42,946 nt of DNA from Bacteroidales bacterium. GTDB lineage: Bacteria > Bacteroidota > Bacteroidia > Bacteroidales > UBA932. Position numbers and translations under genes: made by a program. The stretch lies in the NCBI GenBank assembly GCA_017471085.1, contig JAFUWW010000096.1, positions 1 through 42,946 of the forward strand, read 5' to 3'. Under the pieces are notes generated by a model, which was not told the DNA's origin, did not search any database, and saw nothing but the letters and a program-made list of their open reading frames with translations. Position 1 is the first letter of the stretch, and every line of letters starts with the position of its first letter. This document shows, piece by piece, positions 17,506-24,845 of the stretch.

Positions 17506-18264
17506 TTACTCACTTTCAGGCGCCATGGTTGTGTAGACCGAGGTGACGTCTTCGTCGTCTTCCAGCAGGCCGGTGAGTTTTTCCAGGGTGGCGCGCTGTT
17601 CCGGAGTAACCTCTTTGAGGTCTACGTTCGGGATTTGTTCGAAACCGCCGGAGATGAGGTCGTAGCCGTTCTCTTCGATGTATTTCTGAATCTGGCCGTA
17701 AGAGGTGTAATCGCCGTAGATGGAGATTTCCACCGTTACATTCTCGTCTTCGTCTTCCACTTCCTGCTTGAATACTTCTTCAGCGCCGAAGTCGATGAGT
17801 TCGAGTTCCAGTTCCTCTACGTCGATGGGCTTGGCAGGGTCTTCCTTGATGCGGAAAACGCACTTGTGGTCGAACATGAATGCTACGCTGCCGCTGGTCT
17901 GGAGGGAACCGCCGCATTTGGTGAAATAGCTGCGGACATTGGCCACGGTGCGGGTGTTGTTGTCCGTTGCGGCCTCTACCAGGTATGCGATGCCGAAAGG
18001 ACCGAAGCCTTCGTACACGATTTCCTTGAAGTCACCGGTTTTGGCTTCGGTGGCCTTCTTGATGGCGCGCTCGATGTTTTCCTTGGGCATCTGCTCGGAC
18101 TTGGCCTCGGCGATGAGGGCGCGGAGACGCGGGTTGCCGGTCACTTCCGCACCGCCCTGCTTGACGGCGATGGTGATTTCCTTGCCCAGTTTGGTGAAGG
18201 TCTTGGCCATGTGGCCCCAGCGCTTCATCTTGCGCTCTTTGCGGAACTCAAATGCTCTTCCCAT
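17506..18264 (-). CDS. yebC: YebC/PmpR (TACO1) family protein
   Basis: A 252-residue member of the YebC/PmpR family, long annotated as a transcriptional regulator and more recently linked to translation of difficult proline-rich stretches. The N-terminal MGRAFEFRKERKMKRWGHMAKTF, the KQGGAEVTGNPRLRALIAEA helix region, MPKENIERAIKKA and YEGFGPFGIAYLVEA are the usual landmarks. The C-terminal part is acidic (LEDDEDVTSVY). It lies one base behind the TPR membrane protein gene and ends at a strong terminator. Confidence 0.95.
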   Translation of the reverse strand: MGRAFEFRKERKMKRWGHMAKTFTKLGKEITIAVKQGGAEVTGNPRLRALIAEAKSEQMPKENIERAIKKATEAKTGDFKEIVYEGFGPFGIAYLVEAATDNNTRTVANVRSYFTKCGGSLQTSGSVAFMFDHKCVFRIKEDPAKPIDVEELELELIDFGAEEVFKQEVEDEDENVTVEISIYGDYTSYGQIQKYIEENGYDLISGGFEQIPNVDLKEVTPEQRATLEKLTGLLEDDEDVTSVYTTMAPESE

Positions 18265-18265
18265 A

Positions 18266-18943
18266 TTACTTGGCGGATTCTATGCGGGTGATGTACTTGT
18301 CGATTTCGGCGGCTTCCGGAGCGTTGGCGTACTGCTCTTTGACCTGCTTGTAATAGGCGAGTGCTTTGTCCTGGTTGCCCAGTGCCTCGGCGGCGAGACC
18401 GGCCTTGATCAGGTAGCCCGATGCATAGATGTTGTCGGTGGTGGCAGCGGCTTTCTCGAACCAGGTGATGGCGGTGTTGTAGTCGCCTTTGCCTACATAG
18501 GCGTCACCGATGCAGCTCTGGGCGCGGCCGAGCAGGATGGGATCATCGCCGTTGTACTTTTTGAGGAAGCTGATAGCCTCGTCGAATTCGCCGAGATAGA
18601 GTTTGGAAACACCGGCATACATATACACGGACTGGCCGCCTTTGGTGCCGAACTGGTCGATGATGTCTTCAAAGCCAAGGTCGTTGCCGTCACCCTTGAG
18701 GGCGAGTTCGTATTCGCCAGCCTCGAACCACTGCTCTGCGCGGACCATCTGGTCCTGGGCCTTGACTTTCTGGGGCTGGAGAATGAAACGGTTGTATGCC
18801 AGGATGGCGATGGCGACCACCAGGACGGCGATCACGCAGCCGTAAATGATTTTTCCGTTCTCCCTGAAGAACGTCTCTGTTTTGGAAACCGCCTCCGCCA
18901 CATTCTGCTGACGGATTTCCTCTTCGTTGGTTTTCTTTGCCAT
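18266..18943 (-). CDS. tetratricopeptide-repeat inner-membrane protein (YfgM-like arrangement)
   Basis: The 225-residue protein has a cytoplasmic N-terminus, one membrane helix (about residues 33-51, IYGCVIAVLVVAIAILAY) and a C-terminal domain of about four TPR repeats on the outer side (for example ALAYYKQVKEQYANAPEAAE). The layout matches YfgM-like proteins, which associate with chaperones and the secretion machinery; that role is not proven here. In Bacteroidetes such a gene commonly stands divergent to recF, as it does here. yebC follows after one base. Confidence 0.85.
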   Translation of the reverse strand: MAKKTNEEEIRQQNVAEAVSKTETFFRENGKIIYGCVIAVLVVAIAILAYNRFILQPQKVKAQDQMVRAEQWFEAGEYELALKGDGNDLGFEDIIDQFGTKGGQSVYMYAGVSKLYLGEFDEAISFLKKYNGDDPILLGRAQSCIGDAYVGKGDYNTAITWFEKAAATTDNIYASGYLIKAGLAAEALGNQDKALAYYKQVKEQYANAPEAAEIDKYITRIESAK

Positions 18944-18985
18944 AGTTATAATTTTGTTTTATTTATTCCTGTATAATTCAGCCTG

Positions 18986-18993
18986 CAAATTTA
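18986..18993 (-). promoter_or_regulatory. putative -7 box for TPR gene-yebC
   Basis: On the minus strand TAAATTTG matches TAnnTTTG in the 90-base divergent gap; the TPR-protein ATG is 42 bases downstream. Confidence 0.5.
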
Positions 18994-19005
18994 CGAAAAA
19001 AAATG

Positions 19006-19013
19006 TATATTTG
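19006..19013 (+). promoter_or_regulatory. putative -7 box for recF-DUF721
   Basis: TATATTTG matches TAnnTTTG, 20 bases upstream of the recF ATG. It lies 12 bases from the opposing box, so the two promoters are nearly back to back. Confidence 0.55.
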
Positions 19014-19033
19014 CAATTGAAACGCGCGCTCAT

Positions 19034-20137
19034 ATGCCTACTCTCAAAAAAATAGTGGTACAGGATTTCAGGAACATCGTTTTCCAGGAAGTGACCTTCT
19101 CTCCCAACGTGAACTGCATCAGCGGAAACAACGGCGAGGGGAAGACCAACATGCTGGATGCCATCTATTACCTGTCCATGACAAAGAGCGCATTCCCGGC
19201 GCCGGACCGTTCCAACTGGCGGTATGGTACGGAAGGTTTCACCCTCGGCGGAACTTACCGGATGGAAAACGGGCTGGAATCCCGTTTCTCCCTCAAAGTG
19301 AACGCGGAAGGGAAAAAGCTTGTCCGGGACGACAAGCCCTGCACCCCGCTTTCCGGTCACATCGGCCTGCTTCCCGTGGTGATGATTTCTCCGGGAGACA
19401 TCTCCTTGGTGAGCGATTCCGGCGAGGAGCGCCGCCGCCTTTCCAATGCCGTGCTCTCCCAGATGGACCGGGAGTACCTCGCCGCCGCCCAGGCATACCA
19501 GCGCCTGTTGGGCCAGCGGAACCGCCTGCTTAAAGACGGCGTGACGGACTGGGACCTGATGGCCGTACTGGACAGCCGCATGGAAAAAGCCGCCGGAACC
19601 ATCTATGAAAGCCGGAAAAGGCTGGCGGCAGACCTGAGCCCCCTCGTGGCCGATTATTACAGGCTCATTTCCGGCGGGGGAGAGGCCGTCTCCGTGACGT
19701 ACAAGTCAGATCTTGCCTCCCATTCCCTCGCAGACCTTTTCACCGCCCATCGGGACCGGGACCTCGCGCTCCGCTATACCACCTCCGGAGTACAACGGGA
19801 CGATTTCCTCTTTTCCATGGACGGCCATCCGATCCGCCGCGCCGGTTCCCAGGGGCAGCAGAAATCCTTCCTGGTGGCCCTCAAGTTCGCCCAGTACGAG
19901 ATCATGAAAAAGAATTACGGATTCGCCCCGATGCTCCTGCTGGACGATGTCTTCGACAAACTGGACATGGGGCGCATCTCCAACCTCATCGGCATGGTGG
20001 CGGGCAGCGATTTCGGCCAGATATTCATTACCGACACGGACAAGTCCCGGATCGGCACCATTGTAGACCGCCTTACGGAGGACAGGGCCTATTTCACCGC
20101 TTCGGGCGGCGTATTTACCCGGATGGAGCAGTTATGA
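19034..20137 (+). CDS. recF: DNA replication/repair protein RecF
   Basis: A 367-residue SMC-like ATPase that helps load RecA at single-strand gaps. It has the N-terminal DFRNI motif, Walker A GNNGEGKT (31-38), the ABC-type signature region (GSQGQQKSFLVALKFAQYE) and Walker B MLLLDDVFDKLD, followed by the ITDTD switch. Length is normal. The DUF721 gene overlaps its end by four bases (ATGA). Confidence 0.97.
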   Translation: MPTLKKIVVQDFRNIVFQEVTFSPNVNCISGNNGEGKTNMLDAIYYLSMTKSAFPAPDRSNWRYGTEGFTLGGTYRMENGLESRFSLKVNAEGKKLVRDDKPCTPLSGHIGLLPVVMISPGDISLVSDSGEERRRLSNAVLSQMDREYLAAAQAYQRLLGQRNRLLKDGVTDWDLMAVLDSRMEKAAGTIYESRKRLAADLSPLVADYYRLISGGGEAVSVTYKSDLASHSLADLFTAHRDRDLALRYTTSGVQRDDFLFSMDGHPIRRAGSQGQQKSFLVALKFAQYEIMKKNYGFAPMLLLDDVFDKLDMGRISNLIGMVAGSDFGQIFITDTDKSRIGTIVDRLTEDRAYFTASGGVFTRMEQL

Positions 20138-20478
20138 CGGAGTCGGAGAATCCGGTGCGCATCCATCGCAAGCAGGCCCTCTCCATGGAAGAGGTGGTCG
20201 CCCGGTACATCAAATCCATGAAACTGGCCGCCGGGCTCAACACCCAGCGGATTTTCGAGGCCTGGGACGCCTGTTCCGGCGCCGGCCCTTTCACGCTCAA
20301 GAAATTCTACAGGGGAGGGAAACTCTATATCACCCTCAATTCGTCCGTCATCCGGAACCAGCTTTATTTCCAGAAAGATGTGCTGGTGGAAAAGATGAAC
20401 GCCTGGCTGTCAAAAGATTCGCTGTTCACCGACGACAACCGGACGGTGGGTTTCATCGAGGAAATAATTCTGAAATAA
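20134..20478 (+). CDS. DUF721 (DciA-like) protein
   Basis: A 114-residue basic protein of the DUF721 family, which includes DciA, the helicase loader/regulator of many bacteria. Visible landmarks are ARYIKSMKLAAGLNTQRIFEAWD and a KH-like segment KLYITLNSSVIRNQLYF. The ATG overlaps the recF stop by four bases, a conserved recF-DUF721 arrangement in Bacteroidetes that suggests a link to replication. Its last 26 bases overlap the end of the convergent DUF4249 gene. Confidence 0.87.
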   Translation: MTESENPVRIHRKQALSMEEVVARYIKSMKLAAGLNTQRIFEAWDACSGAGPFTLKKFYRGGKLYITLNSSVIRNQLYFQKDVLVEKMNAWLSKDSLFTDDNRTVGFIEEIILK

Positions 20479-21556
20479 ACCCTTTCAGGATATCGTCCAC
20501 GTCGGTGAGCATCTCGCTGGTCCCCGCGAGGGCGCCCACGACTCCCGCTCCGCCTTCTACGTTGGTGTAGGTGAAGTTGGCCGGAATGAGTCCCATGTTG
20601 GCCAGAAAATCCAGCTGGCTCTGGTACAGCGCCTTGGCATAGAGATACAGTTCCGGAGACAACCTGTAAAGGTAAACCATGCAGGCGGTGGCCGTCGCAA
20701 CCGGGACCTTGACTTCCTTTTCCTCGTCCTCGCCGTCCCTGCCCGGGAACGGCGGGCGCTGGTCCTGCCAGTCTTCCGCATTCTCGCGGTCTTCCATTTC
20801 CTCCATCCATTCCATCCACTCCCGGAGGGCGTCGGCGTCGAAGGAATCCAGATAGAAGGAATACTCCCTGCCTTGGAACTGTTTGGCGGTAAGCAGCGTC
20901 ATCGGCTGCCTGAATCCAGCATCCATCAGCCCGTCCTTGTAATTGACCTGCAGGAAGTTCTCCATGCTGACGGAGCCGGCGTCCAGGGTGCTCATGAGCT
21001 GCCCGGGGGTAATGTAGACATCCAGGTCGTCAACGGAACCGTCCATGTAGAGGACCACCGTGCGGCGGCGGATCTGCAGGCCGAAACAGTCGCCCTCGGA
21101 GGGCTCTTTGTCCAGTCTGAAGGTGACCTTTGTCCCTTCCGTCGTGTCCACCTGGACTTTTTCCCAGCCGATTTCTTCTATCACGGGAGTCTCCGGCACC
21201 GTCGTGCTTCCGGAGGCCGTTTCCATTCCTTCGGCCTGCACCGTGACGCTCACCTTGTCTCCGGCTTCCAGGGCCGGCGTGCATCGGATGATGCCCTCGT
21301 CGTCCGTCTCATATCCGACACGGGTTCCGTTGACTTGGATGTCGATGGAAGAAGGATGGAACGATACCGGAGCATCGGCCTCTGTGACAGGGGAGGCGTA
21401 AAGGACCTGGAGGACGGTTTCTCCGTCCTTGGCAGGGATGCATTGCACGTAAATCTTCGGCTCCGAGGTCTTTTCCAGGTCGAAGGGGATTTCGCAGGAA
21501 TGCAGGCCGGCCAGAAGCAGAAGTGCGGCGGAAAGATATGAGAATACTTGTTTCAT
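20453..21556 (-). CDS. DUF4249 family lipoprotein, partner of the TonB-dependent receptor
   Basis: A 367-residue lipoprotein (AGLHSC, Cys21). Its beginning, CEIPFDLEKTSEPKIYVQC, is typical of DUF4249, a Bacteroidetes family encoded beside TonB-dependent receptors and thought to sit on or next to the receptor. An early Ig-like region (about 30-120) is followed by the family core. A strongly acidic, Trp- and Met-rich insertion lies at about 244-283 (REWMEWMEEMED, then DGEDEEKEVK). Its ATG shares one base with the receptor's TGA, so translation is coupled. The longer upstream open frame reads through the receptor gene and was rejected. Confidence 0.86.
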   Translation of the reverse strand: MKQVFSYLSAALLLLAGLHSCEIPFDLEKTSEPKIYVQCIPAKDGETVLQVLYASPVTEADAPVSFHPSSIDIQVNGTRVGYETDDEGIIRCTPALEAGDKVSVTVQAEGMETASGSTTVPETPVIEEIGWEKVQVDTTEGTKVTFRLDKEPSEGDCFGLQIRRRTVVLYMDGSVDDLDVYITPGQLMSTLDAGSVSMENFLQVNYKDGLMDAGFRQPMTLLTAKQFQGREYSFYLDSFDADALREWMEWMEEMEDRENAEDWQDQRPPFPGRDGEDEEKEVKVPVATATACMVYLYRLSPELYLYAKALYQSQLDFLANMGLIPANFTYTNVEGGAGVVGALAGTSEMLTDVDDILKGFISELFPR

Positions 21557-23712
21557 CAGAATTTGTAGCCGACAGAAAGGGTGGGGATGATGGGGATGAG
21601 TCCGTAGGCCATGCCGGACAGCTTTCCGTCGCTGTCGGTCTGGGTAAAAGCCATGATGGCGTTCAGGTGATTGTACAGGTTGTAGATGTTCAGGCTCACC
21701 TTGAAAGTCCGTCCGCGGTCGTTGGTCCGGGTGAAATCCGCGCCGAAATCCAGCCGGTGGTAATCGGGCAGTTTGGTGTTGTAGGGGGAGTCGTACACAT
21801 ACTTGTATTCCAGGGCTCCGCTGCCGTGCAGGACATGGGAAGGGAAGGTGATCCGGTTGCCGGTGTGGTAGTTCCAGTTCAGGAAAACCGAGAAATACCT
21901 GGCGAAATTCCAGGAGGCTACCAGATTGACCTTGTGCCGGTTGTCGTTTCGGTCGGGGAACCACCAGGGGTAGAAACTTTCGAAGTTGCGGCGGGTCCAC
22001 GAGAGGGTATAATAGGCCGACAGGGTGAGGGGACCGTTGTCATAGGTGGCTTCCACCTCCATGCCGTACGATTCGCCCTTTCCCTCCGTGAAGGATTTCT
22101 CCCACTCCGTGAGCGGCGGGACGAAGGAGTTGCTGCCGTTGTATACCAGAAGATGGTCCATGGTCTTGTACCATCCCTCCAGGTTGAACGTGAAATGCTT
22201 GAAAGGTGTGGTGTAGATGCCGCCGGCGATCTGGTCCGAAATCATCGGCCTGGCCATGTTGGTGGACGGCATCCAGCTGTTGGAGGGAAGGTCGATGTAC
22301 ATGGCGGCCACCAGATGGGCGAACTGGCTCATCCGGGTATAGGAGAGCTTGGCGGTGATGTCCTTGTTCAGCATCCATTTCAGGGCGATGCGCGGCTCCA
22401 GCGAATGCCAGGTCTTGGCGTCCGTGCGGAACAGGGCGTAGCGCAGGCCCACGTTGGCCGTCAGGTTGTACCGTATGAAAATCTCGTCTTCCGCATAGAC
22501 GGCTGGTTCCAGCGAACGGTAGCCGATGGACTCGGAGTCTCCGCTGGTCTGCTCTTCCTGTCCCGGGCTGATGCTGGACGATTGGAATTCCCGCCCGGAA
22601 TGATACCAGTGGTATTGGGCCGACAGGCCGTACCGGACGTGGTTGTAATTGTTCGGATACCAGTCCCAATTGGTGGTAAGGCCCGCTTCCCGGACATAGG
22701 AGATGTCCGAATCGGTCATGGCCGTGATGCTCTCGCCCTGGTTCCAGCTCCAGAAGTTGAAGTCGTAGCCGGTGTCCGAATTGCTCCTTGAATAATAGAG
22801 CGTGGTTTTTTCCCTGAGTTTTTTCGAAAACTCGTAAGCGTGTACGACAGAGGCGGTCAGGCTGCCCCATTTGACACGGATGTCCATCTCGTTGCTGCCG
22901 TCGTGCATGACGCCCTCCTCTTCCGTATGCACCAGCATTTCACGGCCGGCGTGCAGGTCGTCCCCGCCGGTGTAGAAGTTCAGGTTGAGCGTGTGCCCGG
23001 GGGCGAACCGGTGTGTAAGGCGGGCATTGAAATCGCTCATGGAATATCCGCCTTTGACGGTCTGGTCGTCTCCGTTCCGGTGGTTGGCGTAGATGATGGC
23101 GGGGATGGTGATGACATCCATCCAGGACCGCCGCAGTCCCACGTTGAAAGAGGTCTTTCCTTTGACGATGGGCCCTTCCAGCTGGATTCGTCCGTCGATC
23201 ATTCCCAGGGAGAAAGACCCGTGGTACCGCTCCATGTCGCCTTCCCGGGTTTCCACGTCCACAACGGATGACATGCGGCCGCCGTATCTGGCGGGAAATC
23301 CGCTCTTGTAGAAGTCCAGATTGTCGATGACATCCGTATTGAAGCTGGAGAACAGTCCGCCGAAGTGGCTGATGTTGTACAGGGGGACGCCGTCGAGCAG
23401 GAAGAGGTTGTCGTTGCCGTCGCCGCCATGGACATACAGGCCGTTGGACAGTTCGTTGCCGGAAGCGACACCCGGCATCATCTGCAGGCGTTTGATGACG
23501 TCGGGCGTGCCGAAAGCGGCCACGCCGGAGTTCAGTTCTTTTCCGCTGATGCGGGCGAGACCTGTCTGGGTGGTGTTCTGCATCCTTTCCCGGATGGCGG
23601 TGATGCGGGAGGCTTCCAGCGAATCCCTTATTGCATTGTCCCGGGACTGTGCCCGGGCGGGGAGGAGGGTGACCAGCACGGCGGCCGCCAGCCCCGAAAT
23701 CCTTTTGATCAT
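21556..23712 (-). CDS. TonB-dependent outer membrane receptor lacking the N-terminal carboxypeptidase-like domain
   Basis: A 718-residue outer-membrane active transporter. After the signal peptide (about 1-22) there is only a short spacer before the plug domain. Plug landmarks are PDVIKRLQMMPGVASGNE, YVHGGDGNDNLFLLDGVPLYN and FPARYGGRMSSVVDVETREG. The barrel ends in IPTLSVGYKF with a terminal Phe. Related receptors normally carry an Ig-like CarboxypepD_reg domain of about 80 residues before the plug; it is absent here. No clear TonB box is seen by eye. The substrate is unknown; the DUF4249 partner does not reveal it. Confidence 0.92.
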   Translation of the reverse strand: MIKRISGLAAAVLVTLLPARAQSRDNAIRDSLEASRITAIRERMQNTTQTGLARISGKELNSGVAAFGTPDVIKRLQMMPGVASGNELSNGLYVHGGDGNDNLFLLDGVPLYNISHFGGLFSSFNTDVIDNLDFYKSGFPARYGGRMSSVVDVETREGDMERYHGSFSLGMIDGRIQLEGPIVKGKTSFNVGLRRSWMDVITIPAIIYANHRNGDDQTVKGGYSMSDFNARLTHRFAPGHTLNLNFYTGGDDLHAGREMLVHTEEEGVMHDGSNEMDIRVKWGSLTASVVHAYEFSKKLREKTTLYYSRSNSDTGYDFNFWSWNQGESITAMTDSDISYVREAGLTTNWDWYPNNYNHVRYGLSAQYHWYHSGREFQSSSISPGQEEQTSGDSESIGYRSLEPAVYAEDEIFIRYNLTANVGLRYALFRTDAKTWHSLEPRIALKWMLNKDITAKLSYTRMSQFAHLVAAMYIDLPSNSWMPSTNMARPMISDQIAGGIYTTPFKHFTFNLEGWYKTMDHLLVYNGSNSFVPPLTEWEKSFTEGKGESYGMEVEATYDNGPLTLSAYYTLSWTRRNFESFYPWWFPDRNDNRHKVNLVASWNFARYFSVFLNWNYHTGNRITFPSHVLHGSGALEYKYVYDSPYNTKLPDYHRLDFGADFTRTNDRGRTFKVSLNIYNLYNHLNAIMAFTQTDSDGKLSGMAYGLIPIIPTLSVGYKF

Positions 23713-23728
23713 ATTCGTTTACCTGGTG

Positions 23729-23736
23729 CAAAGGTA
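23729..23736 (-). promoter_or_regulatory. putative -7 box for the TonB receptor operon
   Basis: On the minus strand TACCTTTG matches TAnnTTTG, 16 bases upstream of the receptor ATG. The leader would be short. Confidence 0.5.
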
Positions 23737-23744
23737 AGAAATAC

Positions 23745-23775
23745 TTTTTAAATTGCCCGATATTAGTTATATTTG
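23745..23775 (+). promoter_or_regulatory. near-consensus promoter for pdxB and the citrate lyase run
   Basis: TATATTTG at 23768-23775 matches TAnnTTTG. TTTT at 23745-23748 (one mismatch to TTTG) stands 19 bases before it. The pdxB ATG is 22 bases downstream. This is the only good promoter seen before citD. Confidence 0.65.
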
Positions 23776-23797
23776 TACGATATATCGTGTACGTATC

Positions 23798-24832
23798 ATG
23801 AAAATTGTAGCCGATACCAATATTCCCTTCCTGAAAGGCGTCCTGGAGCCTTACGCAGAGGTGGTCTATGCCGACGGCCGCTCCATCGGAAAGGCCGACA
23901 TGCACGATGCGGACGCCGTCATCATCCGCACCCGCACCCGTTGCAACGCGGAGACGCTCGCCGGTTCCAGGGTGCAGATGATCGCCAGCGCCACCATCGG
24001 TACGGACCATATCGACCTGCCCTGGTGCCGGGAGAACGGGATCGAGGTGGCCAATGCGGAAGGCTGCAATGCCGGCGGCGTGGCAGATTATGTGTTCTCC
24101 GCGCTCTATGGTACCGCTTCCCGCCGTTCCATCAAACTGGACGGGGCCGTCATCGGCATCGTGGGGGTGGGGAATGTTGGCAAGATTGTGGAAAGGATGG
24201 CCCGGAGCCTCGGTTTCGAGGTGCTCAAGTGCGATCCTCCCCGGGCAGAAAGGGAAGGGCCGGAAGGCTTCGTGACCCTGGACGAACTCCTGGAAAAGTC
24301 CCAGGTCGTCACCATGCATGTCCCTCTTGACGATGTCACCCGCGGCATGGCCGGGGAAGATTTCTTCAAAAAAATCCGTCCCGGGGCCATCTTCATCAAC
24401 GCCGCCCGCGGCGAGATCGTGGACGAGGCCGCCCTGCTCCACGCGCATCCCAAGCTGGGCGCGCTCATCCTGGATACCTGGTGCAATGAACCCGACGTGA
24501 ACATCAACCTGGTGGAAGTGTGCGACGTGGCCACCCCGCACATCGCCGGCTATTCCTATCAGGGCAAGCAGAACGGAACCGCCATGGCCGTGCAGGCGGT
24601 CGCCCGTCATTTCGGCATCAAAGAGTTGACGGATTTCGCCCCGGTTACGGACGACGAAGCCCTGAAACCTGTCACCATCGACCTGCACGGGAAGTCCCAG
24701 GGAGAAATCGCCGCCATCCTGCAATATAATTATCCCATCTTCACGGACGATTTCCTGTTCCGATCCAATCCTGACAGTTTCGAAAAACTCAGGAGTGAAT
24801 ACAACTATCGCAGAGAATTCAATATCGCCTAA
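23798..24832 (+). CDS. pdxB: 4-phosphoerythronate dehydrogenase PdxB
   Basis: Oxidises 4-phosphoerythronate in the DXP-dependent route to pyridoxal 5'-phosphate. The 344-residue enzyme belongs to the D-2-hydroxyacid dehydrogenases: Rossmann motif GIVGVGNVGKIV, active-site Arg in NAARGEIVDE, and His in TPHIAGYSYQGK, the last segment typical of PdxB rather than of other family members. A C-terminal dimerisation extension is present (YPIFTDDFLF to the end). The ATG at 23798 is preferred because the earlier in-frame ATG lies upstream of the promoter box. DUF4301 follows after 13 bases. Confidence 0.92.
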   Translation: MKIVADTNIPFLKGVLEPYAEVVYADGRSIGKADMHDADAVIIRTRTRCNAETLAGSRVQMIASATIGTDHIDLPWCRENGIEVANAEGCNAGGVADYVFSALYGTASRRSIKLDGAVIGIVGVGNVGKIVERMARSLGFEVLKCDPPRAEREGPEGFVTLDELLEKSQVVTMHVPLDDVTRGMAGEDFFKKIRPGAIFINAARGEIVDEAALLHAHPKLGALILDTWCNEPDVNINLVEVCDVATPHIAGYSYQGKQNGTAMAVQAVARHFGIKELTDFAPVTDDEALKPVTIDLHGKSQGEIAAILQYNYPIFTDDFLFRSNPDSFEKLRSEYNYRREFNIA

Positions 24833-24845
24833 CCACATAATCATC

